A stretch of DNA of 64,000 nucleotides. Source: Pantoea septica. Lineage in GTDB: Bacteria > Pseudomonadota > Gammaproteobacteria > Enterobacterales > Enterobacteriaceae. The notes beneath the pieces are model-generated. The model was not told the origin of the DNA. It saw nothing but the letters and a program-made list of their open reading frames with translations, and ran no database searches. The stretch's first letter is position 1. Every line of letters begins with the position of its first letter. The stretch spans positions 1 through 64,000 of the forward strand of contig NZ_MLJJ01000008.1 of assembly GCF_002095575.1 (NCBI RefSeq). Reading direction: 5' to 3'. Shown here in pieces: positions 1 through 8,791 of this stretch. A program made the translations under genes and the position numbers.

Positions 1-926
1 AGCAGCAGCAGGCCCGGCAGCAGATAGTCGCCGGCCATGATTTTAACGATCACTTCGTAGCCGTTGCCCAGGATATCGGTGGAGATCAGCGCCAGCAGCC
101 CCACCGCCAGCCCGCCAGCGCCCAGACGCAGCGGCAACGAACGGATATGGCCGAACAGCGCTTTGCTGCGCGCGATAAGCTTAATCAGCAGCCAGCCCGC
201 CAGCCCGGCGGCCAGGCCGATCGCTACCGTGACCAGCAGGCTGCCGACATCCATCTGAAAGCTGGCGTCCGCTAGCGGATAGAGCGCGTTGCGAAAGCCC
301 AGCGACCACATGGTCATCACGGCGACCGACGAGGCGATCACCAGCGGGATCAGGCGCTGCAGCGCCGAAATGCCGAAGGCGATTTCAGCGACGAAAATCG
401 CCGACGCCAGCGGCGCGTGGTAGACCGATGAAAGTCCGGCGGCGGCGGCCATCGCCACCACGTCGCTGTTTTTCAGGTTGAGCGAGGCGGGCATCCAGCG
501 GCCCAGCACGCTGCCGCACAGCGCGGAGAGCTGCACCATCGGCCCCTCTTTACCGATAGAGGCGCCCGAGCCGATACTGGCGATAGAGGAGAGCGCGCGA
601 AACAGCGAGGTGCGGGTCGGCACCGCGTCGAGCCGCGCATTAATGACTTCCAGATAGTCGGTCTTTACCGTCTGCTGCTGTTCGATGCTCACCGCGTAGC
701 GCAGGAAAAAACCCGCCAGCACGCCGCCCGCGCCCACCAGCAGCGGCCAGAAAATCCATGGCCAGACGTGCATCGCCACGGTAATCTCGTTGTCGCTGCT
801 GAACAGCACGCGGTTGATCAGCTCGATAACGCCGCGAAACGCCAGCGTCACCAGCGACGCCGCCAGGCCGACCGGGATCGCCACCAGCAGCGTGGTCCAG
901 TTCAGTGCGTGTTTACTTCCTTTCAA
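1..926 (-). CDS. ClC-family chloride channel/antiporter (ClcB-like), 3' end outside window
   Basis: The reverse strand encodes about 308 residues of a polytopic ClC protein that runs off the left edge. Visible family marks are the stretch GSGASIGKEGP, matching the GSG and G(K/R)EGP anion-selectivity loops, followed by hydrophobic helices. ClC proteins carry chloride across the inner membrane as channels or proton antiporters; which mode applies cannot be told here. The start is probably TTG at 926-924, preceded by GGAGAAGG. An in-frame stop lies 21 codons-worth of bases further upstream and no ATG fits between. The family is clear, but assignment to ClcB rather than another paralogue is tentative. 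The gene is transcribed away from the toxin-antitoxin pair. Confidence 0.8.
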   Translation of the reverse strand, partial: MKGSKHALNWTTLLVAIPVGLAASLVTLAFRGVIELINRVLFSSDNEITVAMHVWPWIFWPLLVGAGGVLAGFFLRYAVSIEQQQTVKTDYLEVINARLDAVPTRTSLFRALSSIASIGSGASIGKEGPMVQLSALCGSVLGRWMPASLNLKNSDVVAMAAAAGLSSVYHAPLASAIFVAEIAFGISALQRLIPLVIASSVAVMTMWSLGFRNALYPLADASFQMDVGSLLVTVAIGLAAGLAGWLLIKLIARSKALFGHIRSLPLRLGAGGLAVGLLALISTDILGNGYEVIVKIMAGDYLLPGLLL

Positions 927-1088
927 GCGCCTTCTCCACCTTTTTCAGCCAGTCGCCGTCACTATCGCGCGGTTCCTTCTTGCGGGATATATATCATAAA
1001 ACGTAAGAAGGAGGCTGGCTTGAAGCGTGAGAGGCGACTCACTTGCAAAGGCTGGATGGACTGGCGATGAACCATCATGTAGTGCCTC

Positions 1089-1138
1089 TTGCTTTTATAA
1101 GCTGTAGCTTATAGCATTTTTATAAGCTACAGCTTATA
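1089..1138 (+). promoter_or_regulatory. Toxin-antitoxin promoter with two 18-bp palindromic operators
   Basis: Two palindromes lie just upstream of the toxin gene: TATAAGCTGTAGCTTATA (1096-1113) and TATAAGCTACAGCTTATA (1121-1138). Each has 8-bp arms around a 2-bp spacer, and the two sites are reverse complements of each other with centres 25 bp apart. A promoter TTGCTT (1089-1094), 17-bp spacer, TAGCAT (1112-1117) sits across them. Antitoxins of this class normally repress their own operon, so the inferred role is binding of the downstream XRE protein as two dimers. Confidence 0.7.
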
Positions 1139-1148
1139 AGGATATTCT

Positions 1149-1499
1149 ATGTGGACTGTGCTTTTCGGTAAGGTATTCGATGCGTGGTTCGAAGAACAGG
1201 AAGAGGCTTTACAGGAAAAAATCCTTGCCGATCTTATTAACCTCAGGACGTACGGACCGGCGCTGCCTCGGCCTTATGCAGATTCGGTGAATGGATCGCG
1301 ACACAAGAATATGAAAGAACTTCGTATTCAATACGCTGGAAAGCCGGTACGCGCTTTTTTCGCGTTTGATCCCGAACGCAGAGCGGTCATCCTTTGCGCA
1401 GGTGATAAAAGCAATGATAAAAATTTTTACCCGCGCATGATACGTATTGCCGACGATGAATTCACGGCGCACCTGAACAACCTGAAGGGGAAACGATGA
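1149..1499 (+). CDS. RelE/HigB-type toxin (phage Gp49-like family)
   Basis: A 116-residue basic protein of the phage-derived Gp49-like/HigB family, usually mRNA interferases that cut transcripts at the ribosome. Family-like features are the internal stretch MKELRIQY followed by VRAFFAFDP and a C-terminal segment KNFYPRMIRIADDEF. AAGG lies seven bases before the ATG. The stop overlaps the antitoxin start by four bases (ATGA), the usual toxin-first order for HigBA and Tad/Ata pairs. It is not closely related to E. coli HigB, so no symbol is given. Activity is inferred from family and context only. Confidence 0.85.
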   Translation: MWTVLFGKVFDAWFEEQEEALQEKILADLINLRTYGPALPRPYADSVNGSRHKNMKELRIQYAGKPVRAFFAFDPERRAVILCAGDKSNDKNFYPRMIRIADDEFTAHLNNLKGKR

Positions 1500-1795
1500 G
1501 AACGCTTGATGACGCTATTGCCGCACGCTCAGCGGAAAGCCAGCAGCGCATACGCGATATGGCAGACGAGATGGTGCTCGAAACCGGCTTACAGATGATG
1601 CGAGAGGAGCTGCAACTGTCGCAAAAAAGCGTTGCGGAAGCGATGGGCATCAGCCAGCCCGCGATTACTCAGCTAGAGCAACGCGGCAACGAGCTTAAGA
1701 TAGCAACACTTAAGCGCTACATTGAGGCAATGGGGGGCAAGCTCAGCCTGGATGTAGAATTGCCTTCTGGCAAACGCATCGCTTTTCACCTCTGA
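1496..1795 (+). CDS. XRE-family antitoxin (HigA-like)
   Basis: A 99-residue protein with a helix-turn-helix of the Cro/C1 type around residues 40-75 (LSQKSVAEAMGISQPAITQL). The short N-terminal helix before it probably contacts the toxin. It is translationally coupled to the preceding toxin by a four-base overlap. Proteins of this class neutralise their toxin and repress the operon, and the two palindromes upstream at 1096-1138 are the likely target. The C-terminal strand LSLDVELPSGKRIAFHL resembles the end of other HigA-2/Ata antitoxins. Confidence 0.85.
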   Translation: MRTLDDAIAARSAESQQRIRDMADEMVLETGLQMMREELQLSQKSVAEAMGISQPAITQLEQRGNELKIATLKRYIEAMGGKLSLDVELPSGKRIAFHL

Positions 1796-1939
1796 ACAGC
1801 ATGTGCTCTTTATCTCCCGGAATCTGTCGCTTGTACCTGACTGGAAGGCGGATCGCATAATTAAATTGCCTTTACTATCAGCGCTTGCTCCCGGTGCCGG
1901 CCGTGCTACTCTGCCGCTATTTGCCGCAGGAGAGCCGAC

Positions 1940-2932
1940 GTGATCCGTTTTGCTATTGTGGGAACTAACTGGATAACGCGCCAGTTTATCGATGCCGCGC
2001 ACGAAACCGGCCATCTGCGCCTGAACGCCATCTATTCGCGTTCGCAGCAGCAGGCGGAAACCTTCGCCGCAGACTATCCCTGTTCTCATCTCTTTACCTC
2101 GCTGGAGGCGCTGGCCGCCAGCGATCTTATCGATGCGGTTTATCTGGCGAGCCCCAACGCCCTGCACTGCGAGCAGGCGCTCCTGTTTATGTCGCACGGC
2201 AAGCACGTTATCTGCGAAAAGCCGCTCGCCTCCAACCTGCGCGAGGCGGAGCGGATGATCGCCTGCGCCCGTCAGCATCAGGTGGTGCTGTTCGAGGCGT
2301 TTAAAACCGCCAGCCTGCCTAATTTCGCCCAGCTGCAGCAGGCGCTGCCCGCCATCGGGCCGCTGCGCAAGGCATTGTTCAGCTACTGCCAGTATTCGTC
2401 ACGCTATCAGCGCTATCTCGACGGCGAGAACCCCAACACCTTTAATCCGCGCTGGTCGAACGGTTCGATAATGGATATCGGCTACTACTGCCTGGCGACG
2501 GCGGTGGCGCTGTGGGGCGCGCCGCAGGCGGTAAGCGCACGCGCTACGCTGTTGGCCAGCGGGGTCGACGGCCACGGCAGCGTGCTGCTCGACTACGGCG
2601 ACTTCGACGTCACGCTGCTGCACTCCAAGGTCAGCGACTCGCGCATCGCCAGCGAAATTCAGGGCGAAGCGGGCTCGCTGCTGATCGAAAAGCTCTCGGA
2701 AATGCAGTCGGTCAGCCTGGTGCCGCGCCATAGCGCCGCCCAGGTGCAGGATCTCAGCCAGCCGCAGCATATCAATACCATGCTTTATGAGGCCCAGACC
2801 TTTGCGCAGCTGGTACGGCAGCGTCATATTGCGCATCCAGGGCTGGAAACGTCGCGCATCACCGCCGCGCTGCTGACCGAAATACGACGCCAGACCGGCG
2901 TGATTTTCCCTGCCGATGAGCAAGCTGTGTAA
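1940..2932 (+). CDS. ygjR: Gfo/Idh/MocA-family NAD(P)-dependent oxidoreductase YgjR
   Basis: A 330-residue protein with an N-terminal Rossmann fold (IRFAIVGTNWITRQFI, residues 2-17) and the family motif CEKPLASN near residue 93, whose Lys is the usual catalytic base. The C-terminal half carries the alpha/beta substrate domain. The family oxidises or reduces sugars and related polyols with NAD(P); the substrate of YgjR is unknown. It sits directly upstream of alx, the same order as E. coli ygjR-alx, which supports orthology. A weak AGGAGA precedes the ATG. Confidence 0.88.
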   Translation: MIRFAIVGTNWITRQFIDAAHETGHLRLNAIYSRSQQQAETFAADYPCSHLFTSLEALAASDLIDAVYLASPNALHCEQALLFMSHGKHVICEKPLASNLREAERMIACARQHQVVLFEAFKTASLPNFAQLQQALPAIGPLRKALFSYCQYSSRYQRYLDGENPNTFNPRWSNGSIMDIGYYCLATAVALWGAPQAVSARATLLASGVDGHGSVLLDYGDFDVTLLHSKVSDSRIASEIQGEAGSLLIEKLSEMQSVSLVPRHSAAQVQDLSQPQHINTMLYEAQTFAQLVRQRHIAHPGLETSRITAALLTEIRRQTGVIFPADEQAV

Positions 2933-2997
2933 ATATGTCTAAATATGAATGGCTGCGCTTGCCTCTTTCATGGCCAGCGCCTATCTTAACGAGCAGC

Positions 2998-3128
2998 AAA
3001 GGGGAGTAACTTGTAAGCTGCACGATCGTCATTACGATGCGTAAGCATCCGGTCGTCAGGCAACCCGGAATCTGATTCTGCGTTGTAAGTGAGACCTTGC
3101 CGGAAGGCGAGGTTTGCTTACATCCCTG
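2998..3128 (+). ncRNA. yybP-ykoY (manganese/PRE) riboswitch in the alx leader
   Basis: The alx leader begins with AAAGGGGAGTAAC and later has CCTTGCCGGAAGGCGAGG, the paired conserved core of the yybP-ykoY class. In E. coli the equivalent alx leader senses Mn2+ and responds to alkaline pH. The position between ygjR and alx is the same. Here the aptamer is followed at once by a terminator hairpin (3132-3167), so control by premature termination as well as translation is inferred. Exact ends are estimates. Confidence 0.85.
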
Positions 3129-3131
3129 TAA

Positions 3132-3167
3132 AGCGGCTGACGTCTTCTGACTTCAGCCGTTTTTTAT
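3132..3167 (+). terminator. Leader terminator of alx riboswitch
   Basis: CGGCTGA at 3134-3140 pairs with TCAGCCG at 3153-3159 and is followed by a run of six T. It lies 19 bases before the alx start, so it reads as the expression platform of the riboswitch rather than the end of ygjR. Confidence 0.8.
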
Positions 3168-3185
3168 TTCAGGGCAGGAAACGCT

Positions 3186-4157
3186 ATGCAGACTGTAGGA
3201 ACGCCTCTTCTCTGGGGCAGCTTTGCGGTGGTGGTGCTGATTATGCTGGCGATCGATCTCTTTTTGCAGGGACGTCGCGGCACGCAGACCATGAGTTTTA
3301 AACAGGCGGCCGTCTGGTCACTGATTTGGGTGTCGGTGTCGCTGCTGTTCAGCGCCGCCTTTTGGTGGTATCTCGAGGGGAGCGCCGGACGCGAGGTCGC
3401 CACCACGCAAACCCTGGCGTTTTTGACCGGCTATGTACTGGAAAAGGCGCTGGCGGTCGATAACGTCTTCGTCTGGCTGATGCTCTTCAGCTACTTCTCT
3501 ATTCCCGCCGCGCTGCAGCGCCGCGTGCTGATTTACGGCGTGCTGGGCGCGATCGTGCTGCGCACCATTATGATCTTCGCGGGCAGCTGGCTGGTGACGC
3601 AGTTTAGCTGGATCCTCTACCTGTTCGGCGCATTCCTGCTGCTGACCGGCCTGAAGATGGCCTTCTCCAAAGAGGATGATGAAAACGCGGTGGGCGACAA
3701 GCCGGTGGTGCGCTGGCTGCGCAAGCATCTGCGCATGACCGACGAGCTGGAGGGCGAGAAGTTTTTTACCCGCCGCAACGGCGTGCTGTTTGCGACCCCG
3801 CTGCTGCTGGTGCTGATTATGGTCGAGCTGAGCGACGTAATTTTTGCGGTCGACAGCATCCCGGCGATCTTCGCCGTGACCACCGATCCCTTTATCGTGC
3901 TGACCTCTAACCTGTTCGCTATTCTCGGCCTGCGCGCGATGTACTTCCTGCTGGCCAACGTCGCCGAGCGTTTCTCGATGCTTAAATATGGCCTGGCGAT
4001 CGTGCTGGTGTTTATCGGCGTTAAGATGCTGATCGTCGAGTTCTACCATATTCCGGTGGCGATCTCGCTGGGCGTCGTCGGCGTGATCCTCGGTTCAACC
4101 CTGTTGATCAACGCCTGGGTGAATCGCAAAAACGACCAGAAAAAACGCTCGCAATAA
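3186..4157 (+). CDS. alx: TerC-family membrane protein Alx, manganese exporter/homeostasis
   Basis: A 323-residue integral membrane protein of the TerC family with about nine membrane segments. Signature acidic motifs within helices are VDNVFVW (residues 91-97) and [14 protein letters not shown], typical of metal-handling TerC proteins. E. coli Alx is induced by alkaline pH and manganese through its riboswitch and helps keep cytosolic Mn2+ in range. The same riboswitch is present here. The start ATG at 3186 follows AGGAAACGCT, a good ribosome site. A terminator follows at 4164-4194. Confidence 0.93.
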   Translation: MQTVGTPLLWGSFAVVVLIMLAIDLFLQGRRGTQTMSFKQAAVWSLIWVSVSLLFSAAFWWYLEGSAGREVATTQTLAFLTGYVLEKALAVDNVFVWLMLFSYFSIPAALQRRVLIYGVLGAIVLRTIMIFAGSWLVTQFSWILYLFGAFLLLTGLKMAFSKEDDENAVGDKPVVRWLRKHLRMTDELEGEKFFTRRNGVLFATPLLLVLIMVELSDVIFAVDSIPAIFAVTTDPFIVLTSNLFAILGLRAMYFLLANVAERFSMLKYGLAIVLVFIGVKMLIVEFYHIPVAISLGVVGVILGSTLLINAWVNRKNDQKKRSQ

Positions 4158-4163
4158 TCCGCT

Positions 4164-4194
4164 ACAGGGGCAGGTAATGCCCCTGTTTTATTTT
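4164..4194 (+). terminator. Rho-independent terminator after alx
   Basis: ACAGGGGCA (4164-4172) pairs with TGCCCCTGT (4178-4186) and is followed by TTTATTTT. Confidence 0.85.
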
Positions 4195-4392
4195 GCCAGC
4201 CCCGGATGCGACATTTCATCGCTCTGTCACACTCTCTTCATGCAGCATAATAGAAATCCGATCCTCCTCGCACCGGCAGAATTATCTCTTTCCTCGTCCG
4301 CTCTTTTCCTTATACTCCGCCGGGCAAACCGCTTCAGGCGCGTTAATCGACGCCCTCTGAAGCCACATCCCGCTACAACGTAAAGAACAATT

Positions 4393-5625
4393 ATGCAGAA
4401 CTCACTTTCCAGTCGTCTGGGCGCGCTACTTGCAGGAAGCCTGGTGAAACAAATTATGGTAGGGCTGGTCGCCGGCGTGGCGCTGGCCTGGGTCTCGAAA
4501 GATGCGGCACTGGCCGTCGGCCTGCTGGGCGAGCTGTTCGTTAGCGCGCTGAAGGCTGTCGCCCCGCTGCTGGTCCTTGTACTGGTAATCGCCTCGATCG
4601 CCAATCACCAGCAGGGCCAGAAAACCAATATCAAACCCATTATCGCGCTCTATCTGCTGAGCACCTTTTTCGCGGCGGTAGTCGCGGTGGTGTTTAGCCA
4701 TCTGGTGCCTCAGACGCTGACGCTGGCGGTCGGTAAAACTGAGATTACGCCGCCGTCGGGCATTACCGAAGTCTTGCGCGGCCTGCTGATGAGCATGGTC
4801 GCCAACCCGATCACCGCGCTGATGGAGGCCAACTATATCGGCATTCTGGTCTGGGCGATCGGCCTCGGCCTGGCGTTTCGCCATAGCGCACAGAGCACGC
4901 GCGACCTGCTTAATGACGCCTCAAACGCCGTGACCTGGCTGGTGCGCTGCGTGATCCGCTGCGCGCCGATCGGCATTTTCGGCCTGGTCGCGTCGATTCT
5001 GGCATCAACCGGCTTCGGCGCGCTGTGGCAATATGCCCACCTGCTGGCGCTGCTGCTGGGCTGTATGCTGCTGATGGCGCTGGTGGTGAATCCGCTGCTG
5101 GTCTACAGCAAGATTCGCCGCAACCCTTACCCGCTGGTGTTTACCTGCTTGCGCGAAAGCGGCGTGACCGCCTTCTTTACCCGCAGCTCGGCGGCTAATA
5201 TTCCGGTGAATATGGCGCTGGCGAAACGCCTGAATCTGGATGAGGATACCTATTCGGTGTCGATTCCGCTGGGCGCCACCATCAGCATGGCGGGCGCGTC
5301 CATCACCATTACCGTGTTGACGCTGGCGGCGGTGCATACGCTGGGGATCAGCGTCGACGTGCCGACGGCGATTCTGCTGAGCCTGGTGGCCTCGCTGTGC
5401 GCCTGCGGCGCATCCGGCGTGGCGGGCGGGTCGCTGCTGCTGATCCCGGTTGCCTGCAATATGTTCGGCATTCCCAACGATCTGGCGATGCAGGTGGTCG
5501 CGGTCGGTTTCATTATCGGCGTGCTGCAGGATTCCGCCGAAACGGCGCTGAACTCCTCGACCGATATTCTGTTTACCGCCGCGGTTTGTCAGGCGGAAGC
5601 CGAGCGCGAAACCAGCCGGGCTTGA
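4393..5625 (+). CDS. sstT: Serine/threonine:sodium symporter SstT
   Basis: A 410-residue inner-membrane symporter of the dicarboxylate/amino acid:cation (DAACS) family, which brings in L-serine and L-threonine with Na+. Length matches E. coli SstT (414). The C-terminal half holds the conserved serine-rich region ([17 protein letters not shown]) and the later [16 protein letters not shown] substrate-binding stretch. It follows alx as in E. coli. A 12-bp hairpin and a copy of the dispersed repeat follow it. Confidence 0.95.
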   Translation: MQNSLSSRLGALLAGSLVKQIMVGLVAGVALAWVSKDAALAVGLLGELFVSALKAVAPLLVLVLVIASIANHQQGQKTNIKPIIALYLLSTFFAAVVAVVFSHLVPQTLTLAVGKTEITPPSGITEVLRGLLMSMVANPITALMEANYIGILVWAIGLGLAFRHSAQSTRDLLNDASNAVTWLVRCVIRCAPIGIFGLVASILASTGFGALWQYAHLLALLLGCMLLMALVVNPLLVYSKIRRNPYPLVFTCLRESGVTAFFTRSSAANIPVNMALAKRLNLDEDTYSVSIPLGATISMAGASITITVLTLAAVHTLGISVDVPTAILLSLVASLCACGASGVAGGSLLLIPVACNMFGIPNDLAMQVVAVGFIIGVLQDSAETALNSSTDILFTAAVCQAEAERETSRA

Positions 5626-5629
5626 TAAC

Positions 5630-5658
5630 AGACTGGCGACCATAAAGGTCGCCAGTCT
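5630..5658. terminator. Hairpin after sstT (possible terminator)
   Basis: AGACTGGCGACC (5630-5641) and GGTCGCCAGTCT (5647-5658) form a perfect 12-bp stem with a 5-base loop. It has no clear T run, so it may be a 3' end stabiliser rather than an intrinsic terminator. Confidence 0.55.
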
Positions 5659-5707
5659 ATGCGCTGCCGTTGATGTAGCTGCTTCAGACGACGCAAAAGC
5701 TCAGAGA

Positions 5708-5812
5708 GCGGGTGGCATGGAACGAAGAGCAAAGCGTCCCGCGCCATGGATGGCGCGGGACGAGCGAGCAGGGATGCGTAAAGCGACTTTGCGATCGAGC
5801 CATGCCACCCGC
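5708..5812. repeat. Dispersed palindromic repeat, copy A (105 bp)
   Basis: The ends GCGGGTGGCATGG and CCATGCCACCCGC are perfect 13-bp inverted repeats. Inside, GCAAAG and CTTTGC also pair, and the centre holds a perfect 11-bp hairpin CGTCCCGCGCC/GGCGCGGGACG. The same element occurs at 24532-24636 and 42719-42826. It sits between the convergent genes sstT and uxaA and has no coding potential. It resembles a small non-autonomous or REP/ERIC-like element; no transposase is nearby. Confidence 0.85.
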
Positions 5813-5845
5813 GACAGTGCCCAGCGAAAAGAGAGCAATGGCGAT

Positions 5846-7336
5846 CTATAACGTCACGCCGCTTTTAAAAATCGCCAGCTCGCGGAAATCGTTCTTCTCG
5901 TTGTTGGTCAGCTCGCCGCTGGCAATCGCCACGATGGTGTCGACGAAATCCTCCAGCAGCGCATCCATGCTCATCCCTTCCAGCAGTCGACCGGCGTTAA
6001 AGTCGATCCAGTGCGGCTTCTTCTCCGCCAGCGGCGAGTTGGTCGCCAGCTTCACCGTCGGCACAAAGCCGCCGTAAGGCGTGCCGCGTCCAGTGCTGAA
6101 CAGCACCATATGGCATCCCGCGCCCGCCAGCGCGCTGGTGGCGACCGCGTCGTTGCCCGGCGCGCTCAGCAAATTCAGCCCCGGCGTCTTCAGCCGCTCG
6201 CCATACTTCAGCACGTCCACCACCTGGCTGGAGCCCGCCTTCTGGGTGCAGCCCAACGACTTCTCCTCCAGCGTGGTAATGCCGCCCGCCTTATTGCCCG
6301 GCGACGGGTTCTCATAAATCGGCTGCTGATGGTCGATAAAATAGCGCTTGAAGTCGTTGATCATCGCCACCGTCTTCTCAAACGTCGACTCATCGCGACA
6401 GCGGCTCATCAGGATACGCTCCGCGCCGAACATCTCCGGCACCTCGGTCAGTACCGTCGTGCCGCCGTTGGCGATCATCTGATCGGAGAAACGACCCAGC
6501 AGCGGGTTGGCGGTAATGCCGGAGAACCCGTCCGAGCCGCCGCATTCCAGGCCGAACTTCAACTCGCTCAGCTTGCCCGGCTGGCGCTTGTCGTGGCGCA
6601 TCGCCTCATACAGGGCGCGCAAATGCTCCAGCCCAGCTTCCACTTCGTCGTCGTGCTGCTGGCACACCATATACCTGATACGGTCGCTCTCCGGCAGGCC
6701 CAGCGTCTCGCGGAAGGCGTCGACCTGATTGTTTTCGCAGCCGAGGCCGATCACCAGCACTGCGCCGGCGTTGGGATGACGCACCATATTTTGCAGCATG
6801 GTACGGGTATTCTCATGATCCTGCCCCAGCTGCGAACAGCCGAAGGTATGGCTAAACAAAAACGCGCCGTCGGTGCCTGCCGCGTTGTCGGTCTCTTTCA
6901 AAAAGCGCTGCAGGATCTGACGCGCGATGCCGTTGACGCAGCCTACGGTCGGCAGGATCCACAGCTCGTTGCGGATCCCGACGTCGCCGTTGGCGCGGCG
7001 ATAGATCTGCACCTCGCGATCGCCCGGCTGCGGCGGCACCTCAACAAACTCCGGCCGGTAGTCGTACTCATCCAGATCGCTCAGATTGGTGCGCGCGTTG
7101 CTGGAGTGGATCACCTCGCCTGCGGCGATCGGCTGCGTGGCGTGGGCGATCGGCAGCCCATACTTGATCACCAGCTCGCCCTCAGCGACAGGACGCAGCG
7201 CGAACTTATGGCCGCGCGTCACCGCCTGCTGCAGCTGCACCGTCGTCTGCTGCAGGTCGATGGTCTGCCCCGCGTCTAAGTCGCGCAGCGCCACGGCGAC
7301 GTTATCCTGAGAGTGAATCTTAATCGCGTCTTGCAT
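5846..7336 (-). CDS. uxaA: Altronate dehydratase UxaA
   Basis: A 496-residue enzyme that dehydrates D-altronate to 2-keto-3-deoxy-D-gluconate in galacturonate breakdown. The N-terminal about 75 residues form a SAF domain (LRDLDAGQTIDL), followed by the large catalytic domain with conserved Cys/His clusters such as FSHTFGCSQLGQDHENT and GLECGGSDGFSG. It is the last gene of uxaC-uxaB-uxaA, four bases after uxaB, so it is cotranscribed from the ExuR-controlled promoter ahead of uxaC. Length matches E. coli UxaA (495). Confidence 0.96.
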   Translation of the reverse strand: MQDAIKIHSQDNVAVALRDLDAGQTIDLQQTTVQLQQAVTRGHKFALRPVAEGELVIKYGLPIAHATQPIAAGEVIHSSNARTNLSDLDEYDYRPEFVEVPPQPGDREVQIYRRANGDVGIRNELWILPTVGCVNGIARQILQRFLKETDNAAGTDGAFLFSHTFGCSQLGQDHENTRTMLQNMVRHPNAGAVLVIGLGCENNQVDAFRETLGLPESDRIRYMVCQQHDDEVEAGLEHLRALYEAMRHDKRQPGKLSELKFGLECGGSDGFSGITANPLLGRFSDQMIANGGTTVLTEVPEMFGAERILMSRCRDESTFEKTVAMINDFKRYFIDHQQPIYENPSPGNKAGGITTLEEKSLGCTQKAGSSQVVDVLKYGERLKTPGLNLLSAPGNDAVATSALAGAGCHMVLFSTGRGTPYGGFVPTVKLATNSPLAEKKPHWIDFNAGRLLEGMSMDALLEDFVDTIVAIASGELTNNEKNDFRELAIFKSGVTL

Positions 7337-7340
7337 AGCT

Positions 7341-8789
7341 TTATCCCTGTGTGCTCAACGCCTCACGCATGCCGTGGACGATGATATTTTGCAGGTGTCG
7401 GCTGACCTCGGCCGCCAGCTGAGGCTGCCGGGTCAAATCTTCGCCCCAGTGCTGCGCGTCGCTTAATACCTCGCGCACCAGCTGTTCCGGGGAGATCTGG
7501 TCGTTATTAAGGGCCTGCCAGTTTTTTTCAAAGCGCGCCAGCCAGTGCGCGTCATCCTGCAACGGCCAGCGCTTTTCCGCCGATGCGCCGCGATAAAAGG
7601 CGATCAGCGCCGCCAGGGCAAAGGTCAGACGCGGCGGCCAGACGCCGCTCTGCGCGTGCGACGCCAGCAGCGGCGTCAGCAGGCGAGTGCGGAATTTAGT
7701 CATACCGTTGAGCGCGATAGAGAGCAGCGCATGGCGGATAAAAGGGTTGCGGAAACGCCGCTCGACCGCGTCAGCGAAGGCGTGCAGCTCGCTGCGCGGC
7801 AGATCGAGCGTGGGAATGATCTCCTCGCGCAGCAGGCGATCGACGAAATCGGCAATGGCCGGATCCGCCATCGCCTCGCCGACGCTCTCCAGATCGGCCT
7901 GAAACGCCACCGGCACCATCGCGGTGTGGGCGCCGTTGAGGATCGCCACCTTTTGCGCCTTCCACGGCGCGATGTCATGCACCAGCCGCACCTGCGGCGC
8001 CAGCGCATCGAGCTTCAGCTCGTCGAACAGCGTGCGCGGCCCCTGCAGAATGAACTGGTAGTAGACCTCGCCCGCCACCAGAAAACGATCTTCATAGCCG
8101 AGCTGAGCGGCGAGCGCCTCGCTCTCCTGCGGGAAGCCGGTCACGATACGGTCCACCAGCGTGTTGTAAAACACGCAGTGCTGCGACACCCAGGCGGCGA
8201 AGCTTTCCGGCAGCTGCCAGTGGCGCGCATAGCGCAGCACCAGCTCGCGCAGCGCGTCGCCGTTATGGTCGATCAGCTCGCAGGGGACGATCAGCCAGCC
8301 CTTGTCTTCTGCGCCGCTAAAGTGTTCAAAGCGCGCCCACAGCAGCTGCGTCAGCTTACCGGGAAAGCTGGATGCGGGCGCATCCGCCAGACGATCCGCT
8401 TCGACAAAGGCGATGCCCGCTTCGGTGGTGTTGGAGAAGACGAACCGCATCTGCGGCGCGCGCGCCAGCGCCAGAAAATCCTCGTGCTGGACGTAAGGCT
8501 GGATCTCGCGATTCAGGCTGCGGATCAGGCGCGTTTCGCTAACGCGCTCGCCCTGCTCGTTAAGCCCGCGGATCAGCGTGGTATAGAGCCCGTCCTGCTG
8601 ATTCAGGCTGTCGCTGACGGCCCGGTTGCGCGGCCGCACCACCACCACGCCCGCGTCGGTGCCCTGGTGCTGGTTTAGCCAGTCGAGCTGCCAGTCGATA
8701 AAGGCGCGCAGGAAATTGCCTTCGCCGAACTGGATGACGCGCTCGCTGTAGGTCGCGCCGGGAAAGTCGTGACGGTTTAGCCGCTGCAT
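7341..8789 (-). CDS. uxaB: Tagaturonate reductase (altronate oxidoreductase) UxaB
   Basis: A 482-residue NAD-dependent enzyme of the mannitol dehydrogenase family that reduces D-tagaturonate to D-altronate. The nucleotide-binding stretch [14 protein letters not shown] lies at residues 17-30, and [16 protein letters not shown] marks the catalytic region. The ATG at 8789 was chosen because the protein then begins like E. coli UxaB (MxxLNRxDFPGA); upstream in-frame codons overlap uxaC. It starts two bases after the uxaC stop. In E. coli uxaB lies elsewhere, so here the galacturonate branch is gathered in one operon. Confidence 0.95.
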   Translation of the reverse strand: MQRLNRHDFPGATYSERVIQFGEGNFLRAFIDWQLDWLNQHQGTDAGVVVVRPRNRAVSDSLNQQDGLYTTLIRGLNEQGERVSETRLIRSLNREIQPYVQHEDFLALARAPQMRFVFSNTTEAGIAFVEADRLADAPASSFPGKLTQLLWARFEHFSGAEDKGWLIVPCELIDHNGDALRELVLRYARHWQLPESFAAWVSQHCVFYNTLVDRIVTGFPQESEALAAQLGYEDRFLVAGEVYYQFILQGPRTLFDELKLDALAPQVRLVHDIAPWKAQKVAILNGAHTAMVPVAFQADLESVGEAMADPAIADFVDRLLREEIIPTLDLPRSELHAFADAVERRFRNPFIRHALLSIALNGMTKFRTRLLTPLLASHAQSGVWPPRLTFALAALIAFYRGASAEKRWPLQDDAHWLARFEKNWQALNNDQISPEQLVREVLSDAQHWGEDLTRQPQLAAEVSRHLQNIIVHGMREALSTQG

Positions 8790-8791
8790 GA

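Noticed and set aside
927-1010. Minus-strand short frame ending in SDGDWLKKVEKALERK just before the ClC start
   Set aside because: It looks protein-like but has no start codon after its upstream stop, so at most it is a decayed gene end. Too short to support.
4177-4383. Small frame between alx and sstT
   Set aside because: It begins inside the alx terminator, has no ribosome site, and looks non-coding.
6011-7279. Open frame of 422 codons antisense to uxaA
   Set aside because: Shadow of uxaA; no recognisable domain or ribosome site.
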